Assembly (NCBI GenBank): GCA_012295275.1
Contig: CM022665.1
Coordinates: 33,102,022-33,166,021 of the forward strand
Length of the DNA: 64,000 bases
Reading direction: 5' to 3'
Source: Chrysomallon squamiferum
Lineage: Eukaryota; Mollusca; Gastropoda; Neomphalida; Peltospiridae
Shown one piece after another: positions 1 to 15,500 of the stretch. The stretch's first letter is position 1, and each line of letters begins with the position of its first letter. Position numbers and translations under genes: made by a program. The notes beneath the pieces were generated by a model that worked only from the letters and a program-made list of their open reading frames with translations, was not told the origin of the DNA and made no database searches.

Positions 1-381
1 AGAAAACTCATTATAAGTATGAAAATAAGTTGTGTTATATGAATCGGAACCAGCAAATGAACATCCCCATACAGTAACTGTATCATTTATATACCACAGC
101 CAGATGTTTCTGACAACAGTAATATTTAGTAGAAACCTAAATATATTCCCACATAATTTAGATTTTGAAATCTGTTTCCCAACCTATCCTTTTCAAAACA
201 ATGTCCCAGCCTTGAAATGTCTTTTACATTATGGATATGTATATTTTTTAAATTGTAAAAGTTTATACACATAGACATCTGAAACCATTATTTTAACATA
301 TACCTTCAGTAAAGATATATATTTATTAAATTAACATGGTGTTAGTATTTATATAAGAATTGAAAGAAATGTTTAACTAAC

Positions 382-3300
382 CACTTTAGAGTGTGACAGC
401 AGCTGGAGGATTCCAGGAGTTACTCTAGCCCAGAAATCCATAATCATTGATGATGCATTCTGATACTGTTCACTGTTAGGTGAATGAAGTGAAGCTGCAG
501 ATTCACAGTACATTGTCCAGAGCTGTAATTATAATCTTGTTAAAAACTATATTGTTACTAGGAGTATCAATTTTCTGAAAGTGCAAAATTGTGGAATTGG
601 AAATCTTTAATGGAAAGAGGAAAAAGCTTTTTTTCCAAATTGTCAAACAAAATTGTCAAACAAAATTGTCAAATAAATTAATTTATTAATTAATAAATAG
701 ATCTATATTATTGTTCTTCTTAACTGATCATTTGAACCAATAAGGTACAACAGTTAGTTATTCTGTGTATGACAAAATAAATAAAAACACTTCCATACAT
801 CAGTTTTGTTGCTGTTTTGTTTTTGTCATGTGACTTGGTTTCATTTTGTTCAGTTGGCTAATTCTTAGGAGAAATTTGATAATACAGATGCAAGTGTACA
901 TGCATGCACTTTATATAAATTAGCCAATCACATTCAACACTTTATCTTTCCATATAACATTGAAAACAGGAGATTATATTGAGAAAATACCCCTGCTTTC
1001 TAAATTTATACAAACTAAAATCAAAGATTTTATTTATATACAAAATGTCATTTCTGTTATTAATTATCGGGCCTACTAAAACAAAAACACAATTTTATGT
1101 TGTATCTGTACCATAAACACATCAGTGTACATCTTTACATTAAGGAAGAATGTTTATTAAATCCACTGAATATGGATAGTGGTTCCGAAACCTTACCTGA
1201 CTATTGCTGATGATTGAAATGGTATTTTAGTTCAGTAAATGGATAACATATTTTAAAAGCAGAACTTACAATTTTCATCGTGGAAAATCAATACCCCTAA
1301 TTTTACATAGGATTTGTTTAGAAATTATATAAATTTAATATAGTAGGATAGCAGAAACAGGCTTTATCACATCAAAATAAATAGGAAAATATCAGAATAT
1401 CAACAAAATTGTTTTTCATTACCTGGCAAAAGATAAATGCATGGAACAAAGATGACATGTGAAGAACAGAAGCCTGGAATGTAAAAATAATTAAAATGAA
1501 TACAATAAATAATATTATTATTATGTTATGTTGTGAGGCTGGTTTATATATCTGACAGACAAATAAACTAATTAATTTCAAAATTCAAACAAAATTCAAA
1601 ATGACGGAATACCTTGGACTGTTCAGCAAAGCCAGTCATTATAACCATGATATGCTCAGCAATATGGCCACAGGCTTCAAGTGGCACAGGTAAACAGGAA
1701 ATAGGAGCCGAACCTTCTGTGACAGCCGTGTGTGTCAGTGAACCAATCAGCAGCCATGAAAGTAACCTAATATGACCAATGCAATCTATGAATTCTTTCG
1801 GTCTGAAATTAAAAGTTGCAAATGAAAAAAAGAATATACATTTTAAAATTTGTAGCTGTGAATATTAAACTTTATTTCTAGATTTTTCCATTACTGTTTT
1901 TCAAAACATCGATAATATAAATGATAAAATAACAACAAAGTCATTTCATATATCTTAATAATAGAATTTCAGCTAACAATATAACAATAGTTCACCCTTG
2001 TTGCATGGCTGTTGGAGGATGATAAAGCCAAGGAAGATACCGAGAAATAGCACGATTATCTCTGCCATTTCCTCGTGTTATTTCCAGTGCAATATACTGA
2101 GCAATTCCTGATTTCAACTGACTTCCTAATGTATCCTCATTCATGCTGTTGGAACCTCCTTTCAAGCTGCTCTGAAAACAAATATTATTTTCTTTAAACA
2201 TCAAATGAGATGAAAGAAAACAAATTATTTACAAAACAACCTCTGTAAATTATTCTCAAAATGTTATTTTTTTGCCTTTTTTTTTAAAATTTAATATATT
2301 TTTATGTTATTTGTTGATTTCTGTTGTTCTGTGACTGTTTCATTTTTCAACAGTACTGTTGGAAAATGAAAAGGATAATTAATGTGCATTATTTTCAATT
2401 AACATAAGATGAAGTTACCTTAACTTTGGTCAGCGTATGTAAATCAGCAACAAATTCCATACAATCACTGATGTAATGTCTCATACACTCAGCCGCACAA
2501 GTGCTTATCATAGACTGTGATTGGAAGTACAACATGCCAACATCCCCAATTGAATGAGAGGGACAGATGGTGCCTCCAGTATCCAAAACAAGGAACTGGA
2601 TGAAAATACAAAAGAAGTTTTCATTAAAATAATATAAAATTTGTATGAAAGGGAATACGATTGACATTTTTTTTTTTCTTCCTTTTGTCTAAATGATCTA
2701 ATAGCTTTTATACAAAATACTTCTGAGTTACTAAACTTGATTATGTTAAAATCAAACTTGGCACGTTCAGGTGAGCTTTTGCACTTTTACCTGAACAAGC
2801 ATAAGTAAATTTTCATCTGGAAGAACAGATTTGAACTTCAGTGCTTGAACCAGTTCAAAAATAACTGTTCGTGTCAGTATCAATTTGTCACGTTCCTGGA
2901 AAAAACAAAAACATTTTTATTGTACCTTTTAAAGAACAGACAATTATTACTGAAGCTATTCATACTATACAATGCAATATGTTTTACAATTTATATTTTC
3001 ATGCATTAAAAAATTATTAGATTAGATACTTGTTCTGGAAAACAGTAAAATATAGATATTTAAAAAAAAAATTAAAAAAATTAACAACATAAAAAAACAT
3101 ATTTTTTACATCTTGGTGACTGTTTTTCAAAATTTATAGAGATAAATGAAATGCATTTTTAAAAATAAAGGTTTTACATAAGAAATAGCTGGACTGAAAT
3201 TAATAATACCAACCCTTGAGAAAACTCGATTGCACATGGAGCAGATATCCAACATATCCTGTAACTTGAAGGAACAATTCTGGATGGTGAAACTTAACAG

Positions 3301-6300
3301 TTTGGAAAATGGCTCCAAAATATTCTGAAATATTAAGCATTATGAAAATACTTAGCTAACTCTATTTTATCATCTCTTAAGTAACAGATATAATTAAAAA
3401 AAAAGAAGAAATAAACAAAATTACTAAATAAATAAATAAATAAACAAATAAAATATAACTAATGCGCAAGAAATAAATTAATAATATTCTGAGTAAGGAA
3501 AAAGCCAGTAATTTCATATTTAATGAATTCACTTACTCTAACATTTGTAATGGCTGGCACCTTCAGTAACAGAAGAATTATCTTCAGCACTTCCTTAATG
3601 TCACATGGGTTAGGAAGGATTGTAGGAAGATGACGAAAAAAGATGTCAAACTGAGTCAGAATATTTGCCCACATTGGCGTCGAGCTTTCTAATGTGATAC
3701 AGTTGAGATAAAGAGAAATGTTAGAAAGCAACAACATTATGTTCTCTTGAGGAAGACACTTTCTTTGATTCAGACCCTGGAAAAATATTATAAACATTTT
3801 GTTGTTATGTATGAAAATAAACTTTTATATTTTTTCATGTTCATACTAATACTATGAACACCTTATGCAATTAAAATCCAGTTTCATATTTAAATTTGAA
3901 GCTTAACTCAATAACTGGCTCAGCTTTCATAACACACAGACACATAGACACACACACACACACTTAAATATATAGTTATAGATAAAAAAAATAGATATAT
4001 ACAGACAGACAGAGAGATAGATAGATAGATAGTCAAACTTCAATACGTTGGAAGATAGCAGCAAAAACAGCTCAAGTAGTAAAATTTTAAATCTTTACTG
4101 CAGTTCTGGCAGAAAAGTTATATAAGTTTAATATATCAAGAAACACTGTTTCGTATTTAATAAACTAAGTACATAATAAAATAAATAAAAGACACAACTC
4201 AAATTAATCTGATATATAAATATATGCACACACCCCCACACAAATTATGTACATATATTTTATGAAAAAGTATTTATTGAGATATAAAACAGCAAAAACA
4301 TACAATACATACAGATACATAGATTACTGGAAAAAAATATCAAGTTCATGTATATTCAGATTTCTAAACTTGGCAGAACATAATCATTCATTACTGAAGT
4401 TTTAACAGCACTAGATGTACAGAAATAATATTTAAAATCACAAACATGACAAGACTGTTTTAAATCACAAACATTCTACAAAAAAAAAAAGACATTATAA
4501 CTATATTAGTACTGATACACCTGCTTAAAAATATTATTTCTGCCATAAATATGATGATTAACAGACTAAAAAATCATCAGTTCAAAATGTCATTATCCAA
4601 AAAAGTAATGAAAGCCTGGTTTCTTAAAGAAATCATTTTTCAGTACAGTGTCTGTAATTCCACATAAAACTGTTGTGAAAATGTTCACGGTTCAACAGAT
4701 GTATAAACATTAAGTGGCATTTAAATAGCAAATAGCATGTTTGACACAATACACTTGTTTGTAAGCAAAACAAACATCAATTGGTGAACTTATCATTTAA
4801 ATTCTAAACTTTTTTGAAATATGTCTGCAGTTAGGTAATATGTAAAGGTACTGTAAAATCACAGATGATGGAGGTAGGCATATTTCATTCCATTTAATCA
4901 TTGACCTGTTGTTTGTATTTACCAAGAGAAACAATAGCTTGACCATTCCAACACTTGGAGTTTTTTAAGGCTAATTTCTATTAAATCGGTTCAAGTAAAC
5001 AGAGGTTTTGATATATCAGCGTTTGATTACTGAAAGGTCATTATTACTAATTATAATAATTTATATGAGCTCAACCAGGACCAGACTTTTGGCTCAAGAA
5101 GTTGAGAATCTCTACAAAGAGATGATTCAGTTATCCAATTTTGACAGTATATATTTTTAATTAAATAAATAAAAAAAAGACAGACAAAAACAGAACAAAA
5201 CTATAAACTCAGGGTTCAGATTTTACCATAGCACTGACAACAGGTTCATGGTTGACCTCCTTACTTGCCTTGCTGGCTCAAAATGTGGACAATGTCCATG
5301 GCAATAAAAGCCCACATGGATTGCCTCTGCTGCTTTCCCTAAAATTCTGCTGATTCATTGACCATGTCCAGTAAAAACAATAAGAACCCACATGTTTCTT
5401 AGCATTTTTCTTTAATGTTTTGCATTCAACTTCTGTCAACAGAACAATTCTTGAGGCAGGCTTATAAATGCAAACATTATTTGCATAATCATGCTATACT
5501 TCAGGAACAATGCCATTACTGCATCAATTACATATTTCTATTGTCTTAACTTTAAACCATAAATGCCATAACAAGATAGAATTAAAAAATGCAAAGAGAG
5601 GAGCTTAGCTTGGCAGCTGCAAAATTCTTAATTTTCTTCTTTTTCTTAGATATGAGTGATTCATATAAACATTTAATAGTTATTGGCTGTAGTTATAAGC
5701 TGTGGCAACCTGAATGACTTCCATGAAAACCCCAATAAAAATTAAGTTCCTTTGATGCCTAACATTTCTCAAGGCAACACTTGCTGTGCCATAAAAAAAA
5801 AAAAATCTCTCACTTGTAAATGTATGAAAGTAAGAATATTTGATGGCTGAAACAACATGTTGCTTTAACAGAAGATTTACATAAAAGATATTACCTCAAG
5901 GACAAGTTGCAATGGTGCATGTGAAGTTAATTCATTAAAATCAATTAGAGCTGTTGCCATGGTTTTGAAGAAATGAGGATCTAAAACAAAAATATAGTAA
6001 TATATAGAAACATTTTGTAAATTTATTAATTCATTATGAAATATATTTAGAAAAAGAATATAACAGATATTTTATCATACATACATAAAGACTATCATTA
6101 CATTTCAAGTATCATATAAAAACATGAAATGTGTTAAATAAAATAAAATTATGTATTCGTACCATCAAACCGACTCTGAAACAGCATAGGAAAGATCCCA
6201 TTTGGAGCAAGGTGATGCAGTACACATCGCAGAAACTGGCGAGCAATGCTAACACAGTTACCAGGCATCATTAGATTGCTATAAAAGATGAAATTGCATT

Positions 6301-6564
6301 TAGGAAAGGCAAAATAAATAAAACTCTCTGAAAATTTACCATATCATAAAATATGTTGGGCAGCTATATAAATAAATAAAAACTTTCATGATTAAACTTA
6401 TTCAACTATAGTAAGATTATAAAACAATGTATTAATTAATTAACCTACTGTTAATTAAAGGGTTATAAAATGTCTTTGTTTTCAATATAAATAAAATAAT
6501 TCTATATTCAAAATTTAAAACTCACCTTTCAGTTTGCCATGAATACTGACTACTTGATGCAATA
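382..6564 (-). CDS. UNC79: unc-79 exons 38-48 (residues 1781-2258): C-terminal helical region, truncated by window edge
   Basis: Exons: 6526-6564, 6163-6278, 5895-5980, 3537-3776, 3214-3324, 2791-2895, 2419-2595, 1996-2171, 1613-1802, 1423-1473, 382-522. Exon 39 has SIARQFLRCVLHHLAPNGIF, exon 46 IGHIRLLSWLLIGSLTH, exon 47 ASVLHMSSLFHAFIFCQ and exon 48 MDFWARVTPGILQLLSHSKV. These match the end of vertebrate UNC79 closely. After exon 48 the donor GTTAGT sits at 381-376. The remaining C-terminal exon or exons (a LAEMV.. type segment in the family) are not within the first 376 bases, so they lie outside. Exon 42 also uses a GTTGGT donor. Confidence 0.94.
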
Positions 6565-9500
6565 CTAAAAAAATAAAATAATAACGATATAATTTATTGT
6601 TAATGCAATGGAAAAAAATTGAGTGTGTGCATGTTTAAGAGAGGTGAAAGAGAGAGAGAGAATTTGAGTGAAGCAGAGATAAACCAGATTTATTAATCAT
6701 TTTCATAGCCCTATTCCTGTGAACAAAACTGTACATACCTGGAGACACATTTTAACATGTCCAGTAACATAGGTGTAGCAAGAGCTGGTTCCCGATGTAT
6801 GAATGTAGCAAGAACAGTAATAGCCAAACCTATTGTGTCATCATCATACTGTTCTAATACAACTCCACACTCTGTACATTTTTCTATCATGATGTTGTCT
6901 CCAAACCTAGACGCTAATTGTTTTTTAATGGCAGACTGACTTTTGGCAAGTAGTGCTGCTTTTCGATTTCTTCTCCTAAAAGAGAAAAATTGTTACTGAA
7001 ATTTTGTTATTAATTGCTGAATAATAATATGTTTTCAAAAATGACTCGTTAATATTACATTAAAAATAGATTAGCCTGGTAACAAAATTTGTTCAGTGTA
7101 TTTAAAAACATAAAAATTAACTATTAAACTAATCTTGAACTACTGAAATGATTCAAGATATAACAGAAGTTTGTTGAGATGGGTTTAGGTAACCAGAACC
7201 AATTTTATTTCTCCAAAAAGTGCATTCCTATGTAGGAACATATACATTTGTGTTACTTGTATGGTATCACCTGATATATATATATAAGGCAAAGTTTAAT
7301 TAAGCAATTTCAAAATTGTGTGTCAAACCATTCTTATTTTTCTGTATTTTACCAATAGCTTGTTTGCATTTATTTTCCAAACTTACCCTGAATGTCTGCT
7401 GGTATTTGTTCTGTCCTCTTCTTTTTCAAGACAAGTCTCATTCAACTCTGGAAATATCTTCTGTAGCTCTACTGTAGTTAAACCTGTTTTCCTAGACTTG
7501 CGTTGTCTGAAATTTGGCTTCAACACTTGTCTTGAGTTGCTGTATGTGCTGTCATCTTCAAATAATTGTATAGAATTATAAAAATCATCGAAATAAATTA
7601 AATTAATTTTTATAGAAAATATCATTTAAATTTAGAATAACTATATGGGCTCTCTGATCATCATGTATGACTGGTATTAAAAATTTTTTAACTTTGCCAA
7701 TAAATTTTTGTGTTATATATTTAAATAATTATATTGTAGCACTTTAGTATTATACAAAATAGATTTTTTTATTTTTTGGAATGATCACTGAACTTAACTG
7801 GATTGGCTTATAAATGACTTAAATCATTCTAAGTGCATATAAATTAGAAGACATTGTTTACGTGCTTACCTCTGCTGTCTTCATTTGCTCCATCACCCCC
7901 TGAGTCAGTTCCCATTGTGTGTTTTTCTGACTCACAGTCAGATGTCTGTGTCTTCTCACTCTCTGTACTCTCAAGTTCAGAGGGAGCATCACGGCTCACT
8001 TCAGACATTATACCATCACGATTACTTGAACCCTCAGTTGTACTGCTACTGGGAGCATGAGAAGAAGTCTGACTAATTTTTACTGGATCTGACTGGGATG
8101 CCTGAAATTCTTTTAGTTGTTGAGCCATTTTTCGTTCAACACTAGAAGAATAGCTAGGTAATGTCACAATGTCTTCATTCAGCTGTATGTTTGAGAAATC
8201 CACATGTATTCTCTCAGGTTCAGAAGATTTCTGAAATAGAGTGGGAAGGTTAACATTTAAATATATGTGTAATCTCCAGAAGAGTGCCTTTAACCTATTC
8301 ATCCATTACTCATTACTAGAAAATAATCATGACTACTGAAATTGAGTCTTGTTAATGGTATATTTTCTTCCCATGTCTATTAACAATTAATGAAGAGACA
8401 AAATATTCTTTAAAAATTTTAGAACAAAAAGAAAATCATAAAAATACTTCTGATAATTCAATCCTCTTTGTAAAATCTTTTGAATCATCATCTGCTGATT
8501 CTGGTTCAGAATAATCAGCTAGTCTTCTTAGTTGCACTTTTGCCACTTTATTTGCTCCATCCTTTCTTGCACCTGGTAGTGTTGGTGTGCTTTCTACATC
8601 AGACAGAACACCCTCACTGCTATCAGCACTATTGTTCTGTCCCTTCAAGTACTTCACAACACTAGACTTAGGAATGGATGAAATTTGGATGGTTGCTTTG
8701 TCTTCCTTTATTGGTTTTGAGGTCAGAGGACTCTGTGGAGGGGTGTCTGTTTCTTGAATATTTTCAAGATCATTTGCAGACATTTTGCTAGGATCTGTAT
8801 TATATATTAAATTAAATGAAAAGTTATTTTTATTCAGTCTACAGTTTAAGTGAAAATTATACAAATTCAGCTGGGTCTTGTCTATTCAGAATCCTGGAAC
8901 CTAATATAAATATAAATAGCATCTTTATTCAAAATCATTATTGTTTGTTTAAAACAAATTTTTTTTAAAAGATCTTTATCATAATCCTCAGCTGAATCAG
9001 AATTACCTGAGTTTTGGCAATTGCCATGTATCTTTGGCTACAACAATCTCATTGCCAGAAAGTCATTTTTGAATTAGTTAAATTCTAACATTGGTATTTC
9101 ATGAAAAGTGCTATGAAATAATTCACAATGTTGCATTTATTTTATTAAAAGAGATCTTACTAAACAAAACAAAAGATAAAATATTAAGACAAAACTGTTT
9201 TTAAATTCAAACTGTCTTACTTCTGTCTCTCACTGTTGGACTGGGAAGAGGGAAACCATCATCTGGTATCTTACACTTGTGGTTTTGAGCATCTATAGTG
9301 TTCACCACCAGTTGTACCAATGTCTGAATGATAGCAGACACTGGAGAGGTACTGATTTGGTACTGAAAATAATATGCATCAACACTTTAGTTTACATATC
9401 CTAATCTGATCCCTTACCAATAATTTTTATTCATTTTCAAATTATAATTTATTTTAAACTATCTGGAAAAAAGTTTAACTATGTAAAGATTAACTGATTC

Positions 9501-12500
9501 AATGACATTTAAAAAGAAATGCTTTAAATCTTAATTATTTATAGCAAAATGTACAAAAGAAAATATAATTTAATAGGTTCTTATGTATTTAATTATTAAG
9601 AAATAACAATTACCTTGTATAATATTACCAACAATGTCTGAAGCCATGACAGTCGTGTGTGAGGCTCCAGATACCACAGTGTATAGTTGGGTGGTTGATA
9701 ATCAGAGGCATATCGCTGTGGTGATGGACTATACTGTAACAGCAGCAGTGTTATTGGCAGAACTATATTCCCAAGCTGGAAATTACAATCCAGAACCTGT
9801 GACGAGAAATCAGTTTCTTTGGCCATCTCTTTACATGTAATCTGAGTACTAAACTAGTGAGAGATATACCACAGTTGTATAACATTAAACAAAGATTAGT
9901 TTGGAAAAATCAGAATAAAATAAATCTTTAACAGTTTTCCAAGAACTGACATGTCTTTTAATAATAACTACACCAAAAGTATAATAGTAAAAATATTTAT
10001 TTGTAATATTTTCTAAAAGTATTAAGTATTACTTACAAATGATACACCACTTAAAAATGCATTAAAGACGGCAGAAGATCTGAAATTTAGAAAAGTTTAA
10101 AGGTTTAGGAAATTTGTTTTTATTTTTCATTATTATTCATACTTAACTCAAATTTCAGCCAGTCTGGTCTTCCACTGCAGGAAATTGTAAACACTATCCA
10201 CTGACTGATTGTGGATGGCTTGATACATATATTAATATTAACAAACATGAGACTTTGAAATTTTCTTTGATGATTCATTAATCTTCTTTTAATAATAACT
10301 TTTGTTTCTGTTTTTTTTTTAGATTAAACATTCAAATAGTTAGTGTTGATTATTCTGTAAATTACACAACATACCTAAGAAACTGAATTATTTTATCTAC
10401 CATAACTACAGCACTGACATATATGTAATTTTACTTCATACTGTCATTACTTTGCATTATGAAATATAAAAGATATGTATTAAATATTTTGTTATTATAG
10501 AATGGCTATGCTAATTACCTTAGTTTATACGGAGGAACACTAAAAGATTTCTCTGTCTGATTGTAACCAAGGAGAACATTCAAATGTCGTAGAACAATAC
10601 TCTACAAAATAAATTATATTTAGGTATTAGTAATTTTTTCCACAGTAAAATGTTCTAAAACAGAACATAATGGCAAGAGTTTGTAATGTGGCAAAAAAGA
10701 CAAAAATATCAACTTCCAATGAAGTAAAGGAAATAATAAGTATGCAAATATTTTCCAAACCTGTGTTTTTTTCTCTTCTTTTTCTTCTGATATCTCATCA
10801 TCCTCTTTCACATTTACCATAAACTGCAAAAGACAATGATAATTATCACCATTAATTTTATTGTGTGAAAAAAGCAGCTTTCAGAAAGATTGACAAACAC
10901 AGAAACTAAGAATAATGAAATACTACTAATATATGTTCTAAAACATGTCATATATATTCATTGTATCTATTTCTCTTTCTCTTACTTTCATAAGCAAGGC
11001 CACCAACAGATAGACTGTATCCCTGTCAACTCCATCAAGGTCCATAGCTCTCTGCAGTAGAGCAGTGAAATTGCTTTCTTCATCTGTAAATTCTTTCAAT
11101 TGGCCACCTTAAATGAAATCTTATTTTATGTTTATTGCATCAGGATTTTTAAAATGATAATATACTGTTTAAAATAATGGGATATTCCATTTCAAATATC
11201 AGTAATTATAAAACGAGATCAGATGTAAAAAAGCTAAATAAATGCATAATGTGACACTGCCTGTACAAGGTTTGAAATTTAAAACTAACAGTTTGTGTAC
11301 ACACTGTGACAATATTCTTTCTTATAAATCATTACCTTGCTGTCACATTTTTTTTCCATAATGTATTATTTTAGGACCATTTCTTATGGACTCAGAGGCT
11401 GAGAAATCAAGGTCAGTCAGCCATTCAAAAGTAGCCATGACAGACCTCAATGACACAACTGGTGTTACATGCTACAAGACTGACGAGTGTGTACTTGGTG
11501 ACATCCCAGTGAAAAATATGCCAACATCAATGTTTGTCACAAATGATTTGAAAAAGTGTGATTTATGGTGTATGCCAGAAGTCAACTGCATACTGTTCAT
11601 GGGAGTGTCACTGGGCAGTCAGATCTATATGTGTTTGGTGACTGCAAGGATTTTACTGACTACTAATGCAATTATTAAAAACATCAAATATGCAAGCATC
11701 ACTCCTGTTGCCTATCATTGACTCCTCAGGACCTTTAATACCAGTGCTTTATATTCTGAGTCTTTGTGTTCGTACATTATTATTACAATCCATATGAAAA
11801 GATTCTGTAATTTGTGTTATGTTTGAATGTCTCCTATTAAGTTTGAACAGTTAATTTGATATTCAATAAAAAAGTAAAAATGTAATCATTTCTACCACTC
11901 AGAATTCATAATAGAAAATGTTTTATTAATTAGTAATATTCTGAGTTAGGAGATTGAGGTTGGTTATCATGAAATTAACAACTCCAAGTGGCATTTCAAA
12001 TGTTGCATTATCCAAACAGAATCAGGTGTTTACCCAAAGTTCTGTAAGACTGTAAAATTTACCTGGAAATGTGGATGTACCAAAAGAGCCCAGATTTAGT
12101 TTTGACCCCATTCTTCGTCCTAGTGTGAACTGTGGTGCTGACTGCTGACGGATACATGATTTTTCTGTATCAACTAAAAAAATGCATTGTACAAGTTATT
12201 TAAAATAGAACTGATAATATTTACTAACCTTTTTATTGTTTTTAAACCTATAGTAAAGAGGAATGGGAAAGCCGATAACAGATACATTCATACATATATA
12301 CTGAATTACAAATAGACTAATGAATCTTTTATTAATTAAAATTCAAAAACATGTATATTTAAAATGATAGAATATCTTGTGGCATAAACAATAAAAAGAA
12401 AATTCATTTTATTTTATTTTTAATTTTTGTGTTCCTAGTGTCATATTCTTTGGAATCTGACTGGTATGTTGCTATGGTAATATTAATCAGGTTTAAAGAT

Positions 12501-15500
12501 TTTTTAAAATAAAATGAAATGATTATTTTTCTGTATGTTAAATATGCAAACTGTTAAAGATTACTACAGTCTTTAGTCAAATATTTATTAAAAAAAAAAA
12601 AAAAAAAAAAGTTTACAAAATAATAAAATAATGTTTTTAAATATCTATGGATACAGTACAGAACTAGCATATATATATTTATGCATACTTACTGGACATG
12701 CTTTGTTTGTTTGTATTCATGTATACATTATAAATTTAAATTGTATGCTAAAACCCAGTATAATAAAAATGTTTAAATACTAATAATATAATCTAGTTAA
12801 GGTTTTTGTGAATCGAGTTTTTGGAAAAAAAACAAAATGCATTAGTTTTACGAACTGAACTCAATAATCTGAAAACGAAAATAAAAAAAATAAAAAATAA
12901 TAATCTTATTAAATCATTGCTGTGAATTTTCTGTTGTTTATCCATTTTTAAGTAAAATACAGAAATAAAAGTTTCAAGATAATTAATTAGTGGATTAATA
13001 ATAGCTATTAAAGAAAACTATAAATAAGAGAGATAAAATATTTTGTGGAAAGCATAATTGCATTCAGTGCAGAAAATAAATCAATTATTAAATAAAAAAT
13101 TGATTTTATTTCTCTGAACCTAATTATCAAATTTCATCAACAAAAAGTAGAATAAAATTTTTCCCTGTAAATATCCAATTACTAGTCAAAATATACCATT
13201 ATTTTCAAACAATAGCCATAATGAAAACAATTCTACATATCTGTAACCAAGTGACTTTAACACCACTATAAATTTCAATATTACTTTTTGGCACTGGAAT
13301 TCCTTTGGCCAACAGATGTAGAGGAACAGAGACAGCTCGTCTGTACGGAGGCTTCCCCTTCATACTCTGACTCAGTGACCTGACACTGTCAGTTCTAGCT
13401 AGGGCAAAACGAGCTCGGTTTAACTTGCGCAGAAAATGTTCACTCTGTCTATCACTGCTTGTCAGATCTAAACCAAACATAGTTAAAACTGGTAAAGATT
13501 CTTCTACAAACAGGTGAATGTTTTAATTTTACTTAAATTACAACAAAACAAAATATATTACCATCCAAAAATATCTTGAAAACAATCAAATATTCATTTT
13601 AAATAATATTATTTAAATTTAGATACAAAATGTATTTAGTCATTTTTAATTGCATGCTGTATTAAAACACTAATCCCTTGATAAGTATGATTAATTAAAC
13701 AACAATAATCAAAGTTAAGAACAAATGGCAATAATGTTAATGAATCTTGGAAAATGAAAAAACCCAATTTATTCATATCTCTTGGGGAAACAATTATGCA
13801 GACAGGAGATGGTTTCAGCCTCATATGGTCATCTGCCTGCCATATAGAAATTTTATCATGTACCCTAAATGTTTAGGGATGATAACAATAAAGTTGTGTG
13901 CAATAATCAAATGGGCACTAATCAAGGGATTATTGTAATTTATTCTGATGTACAGAATACATGACAAAAAAAGCTTAGCTTTTTATCCTATATGAATGCA
14001 TGTTGAATAGAGAAATTTACATAATATACATACCAGAAGTAACCCTACTGTCAGATTGTTTCTCTACACAATCAATATCTGAAAACACAGTGCAGAAACC
14101 AACTGCATTATGTTGTTTTAACTTTAATATAATTTCATATGCAGTGAATGACCAGTGATTCAAATGAATGTTAATTAATGATACTAACAGCTTAATGAGC
14201 TAGACAGAACAAACACAAATTGTAACAACATTACTAGGCTCATCTTTCATAACATACAGTGAGTGAGAAAATTTGGTATATCACTCAATAAGCTATATTA
14301 AAATTAAATATTGATAAGCATAACAATAACATTTCATATCATATAACATATAAGGTAAATGTTATTTCTGTGAAGAAAAAAGCAATACATGTTTTGATAT
14401 TCATATTCTATCCAAAAAATTAAATTCGAAGTAATATTTTCACCTAAACATTAGTGTTATTCATTCAGAATTTTTTTTCTCAAAAATTTGGTATTACTTT
14501 TTGAAATATATTATTTACATGAAATCAGATACAGAATTAAAAGAAAAATTAGTACAATTCACAGTTCCTTCTTAATTTACAGAGCTTTCAAATTGTTTTT
14601 GAGTTGGAAGGATTAGGTTATAAAGCAGCAGGGATAGTTTTCAGTGTTTTTGACCATGTTCTCTATGTTCTTCTTTTCAACCTCTCACTTGACTTTGAAG
14701 ACTTTTCACTTGATATACAGGAATTGCACAGTAGTGCACCCATGCAGCTTTGTTGGAGTACTGAATCAGACCTTATTATGTTGAACTTGCTTGAATTGAT
14801 ATTCTATTTTTGTCTATGTAACAGCCAGTCTTGGCTGAAATGTGTATAACTTTCAGGGGTTTTTTTTCTTCTGTATTGATGTGTTGATATTTATATTCTG
14901 CTGATATAAATAAAAATTATAAAATAGTAAGTATAGTCAATGCTGTGACATTATAATGAGAATGAAACCAAGTAGATATATTTTTAATTGGTATTCATAT
15001 TGGTTAAAAAACAAAGTTATATAAAACACTGAGCAACGTAATAAATGGTCTTGTTAATCTTAAAAGAAAACATGTAACGCCAGTAGTTGACATGATTATT
15101 ACAGTAAACAACTATGCACATGATGTACAACTTCGTTAAAATGTGGTGTAGTAACATGGCCTCATATTAAAGAAGGATTCCTTTGTCTTGATTGTTTGTC
15201 TGACAATTACCAAAGAAGAGATCTCTGTATTTCTTTGGTGATATGAAAGTTATTTAAGACCTGTAAACCATTTATTTACTTTTGATGTATTCATGCCAAT
15301 ACCTGTCGCAACATACATTATTAAGAGACTTTGTGAATTAGATCTATATATGGTAAAGTCCTGATAACACAAAATTGGTAGAGGCCACCTGGGGTACCTG
15401 CCTTTGTGAGTCGATTCATGTGACATGGGTCTGCACAAACACCAAAACACTTATCTCCTTTTCGAATTAGAATAAATGATGACAGCCATTGACTAATGGT

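Noticed and set aside
4009-4031. Short regular repeats considered as a CRISPR-like array
   Set aside because: This is an (AGAT) microsatellite without spacers, in an animal intron.
5210-5720. Less AT-rich block in unc-79 intron 40, considered as a processed pseudogene
   Set aside because: No frame gave a recognisable protein motif, and no poly(A) tail or duplication was seen.
7854-8076. Plus-strand frames of 63-68 codons
   Set aside because: They are shadows of unc-79 exon 35, which is supported by splice sites and phase.
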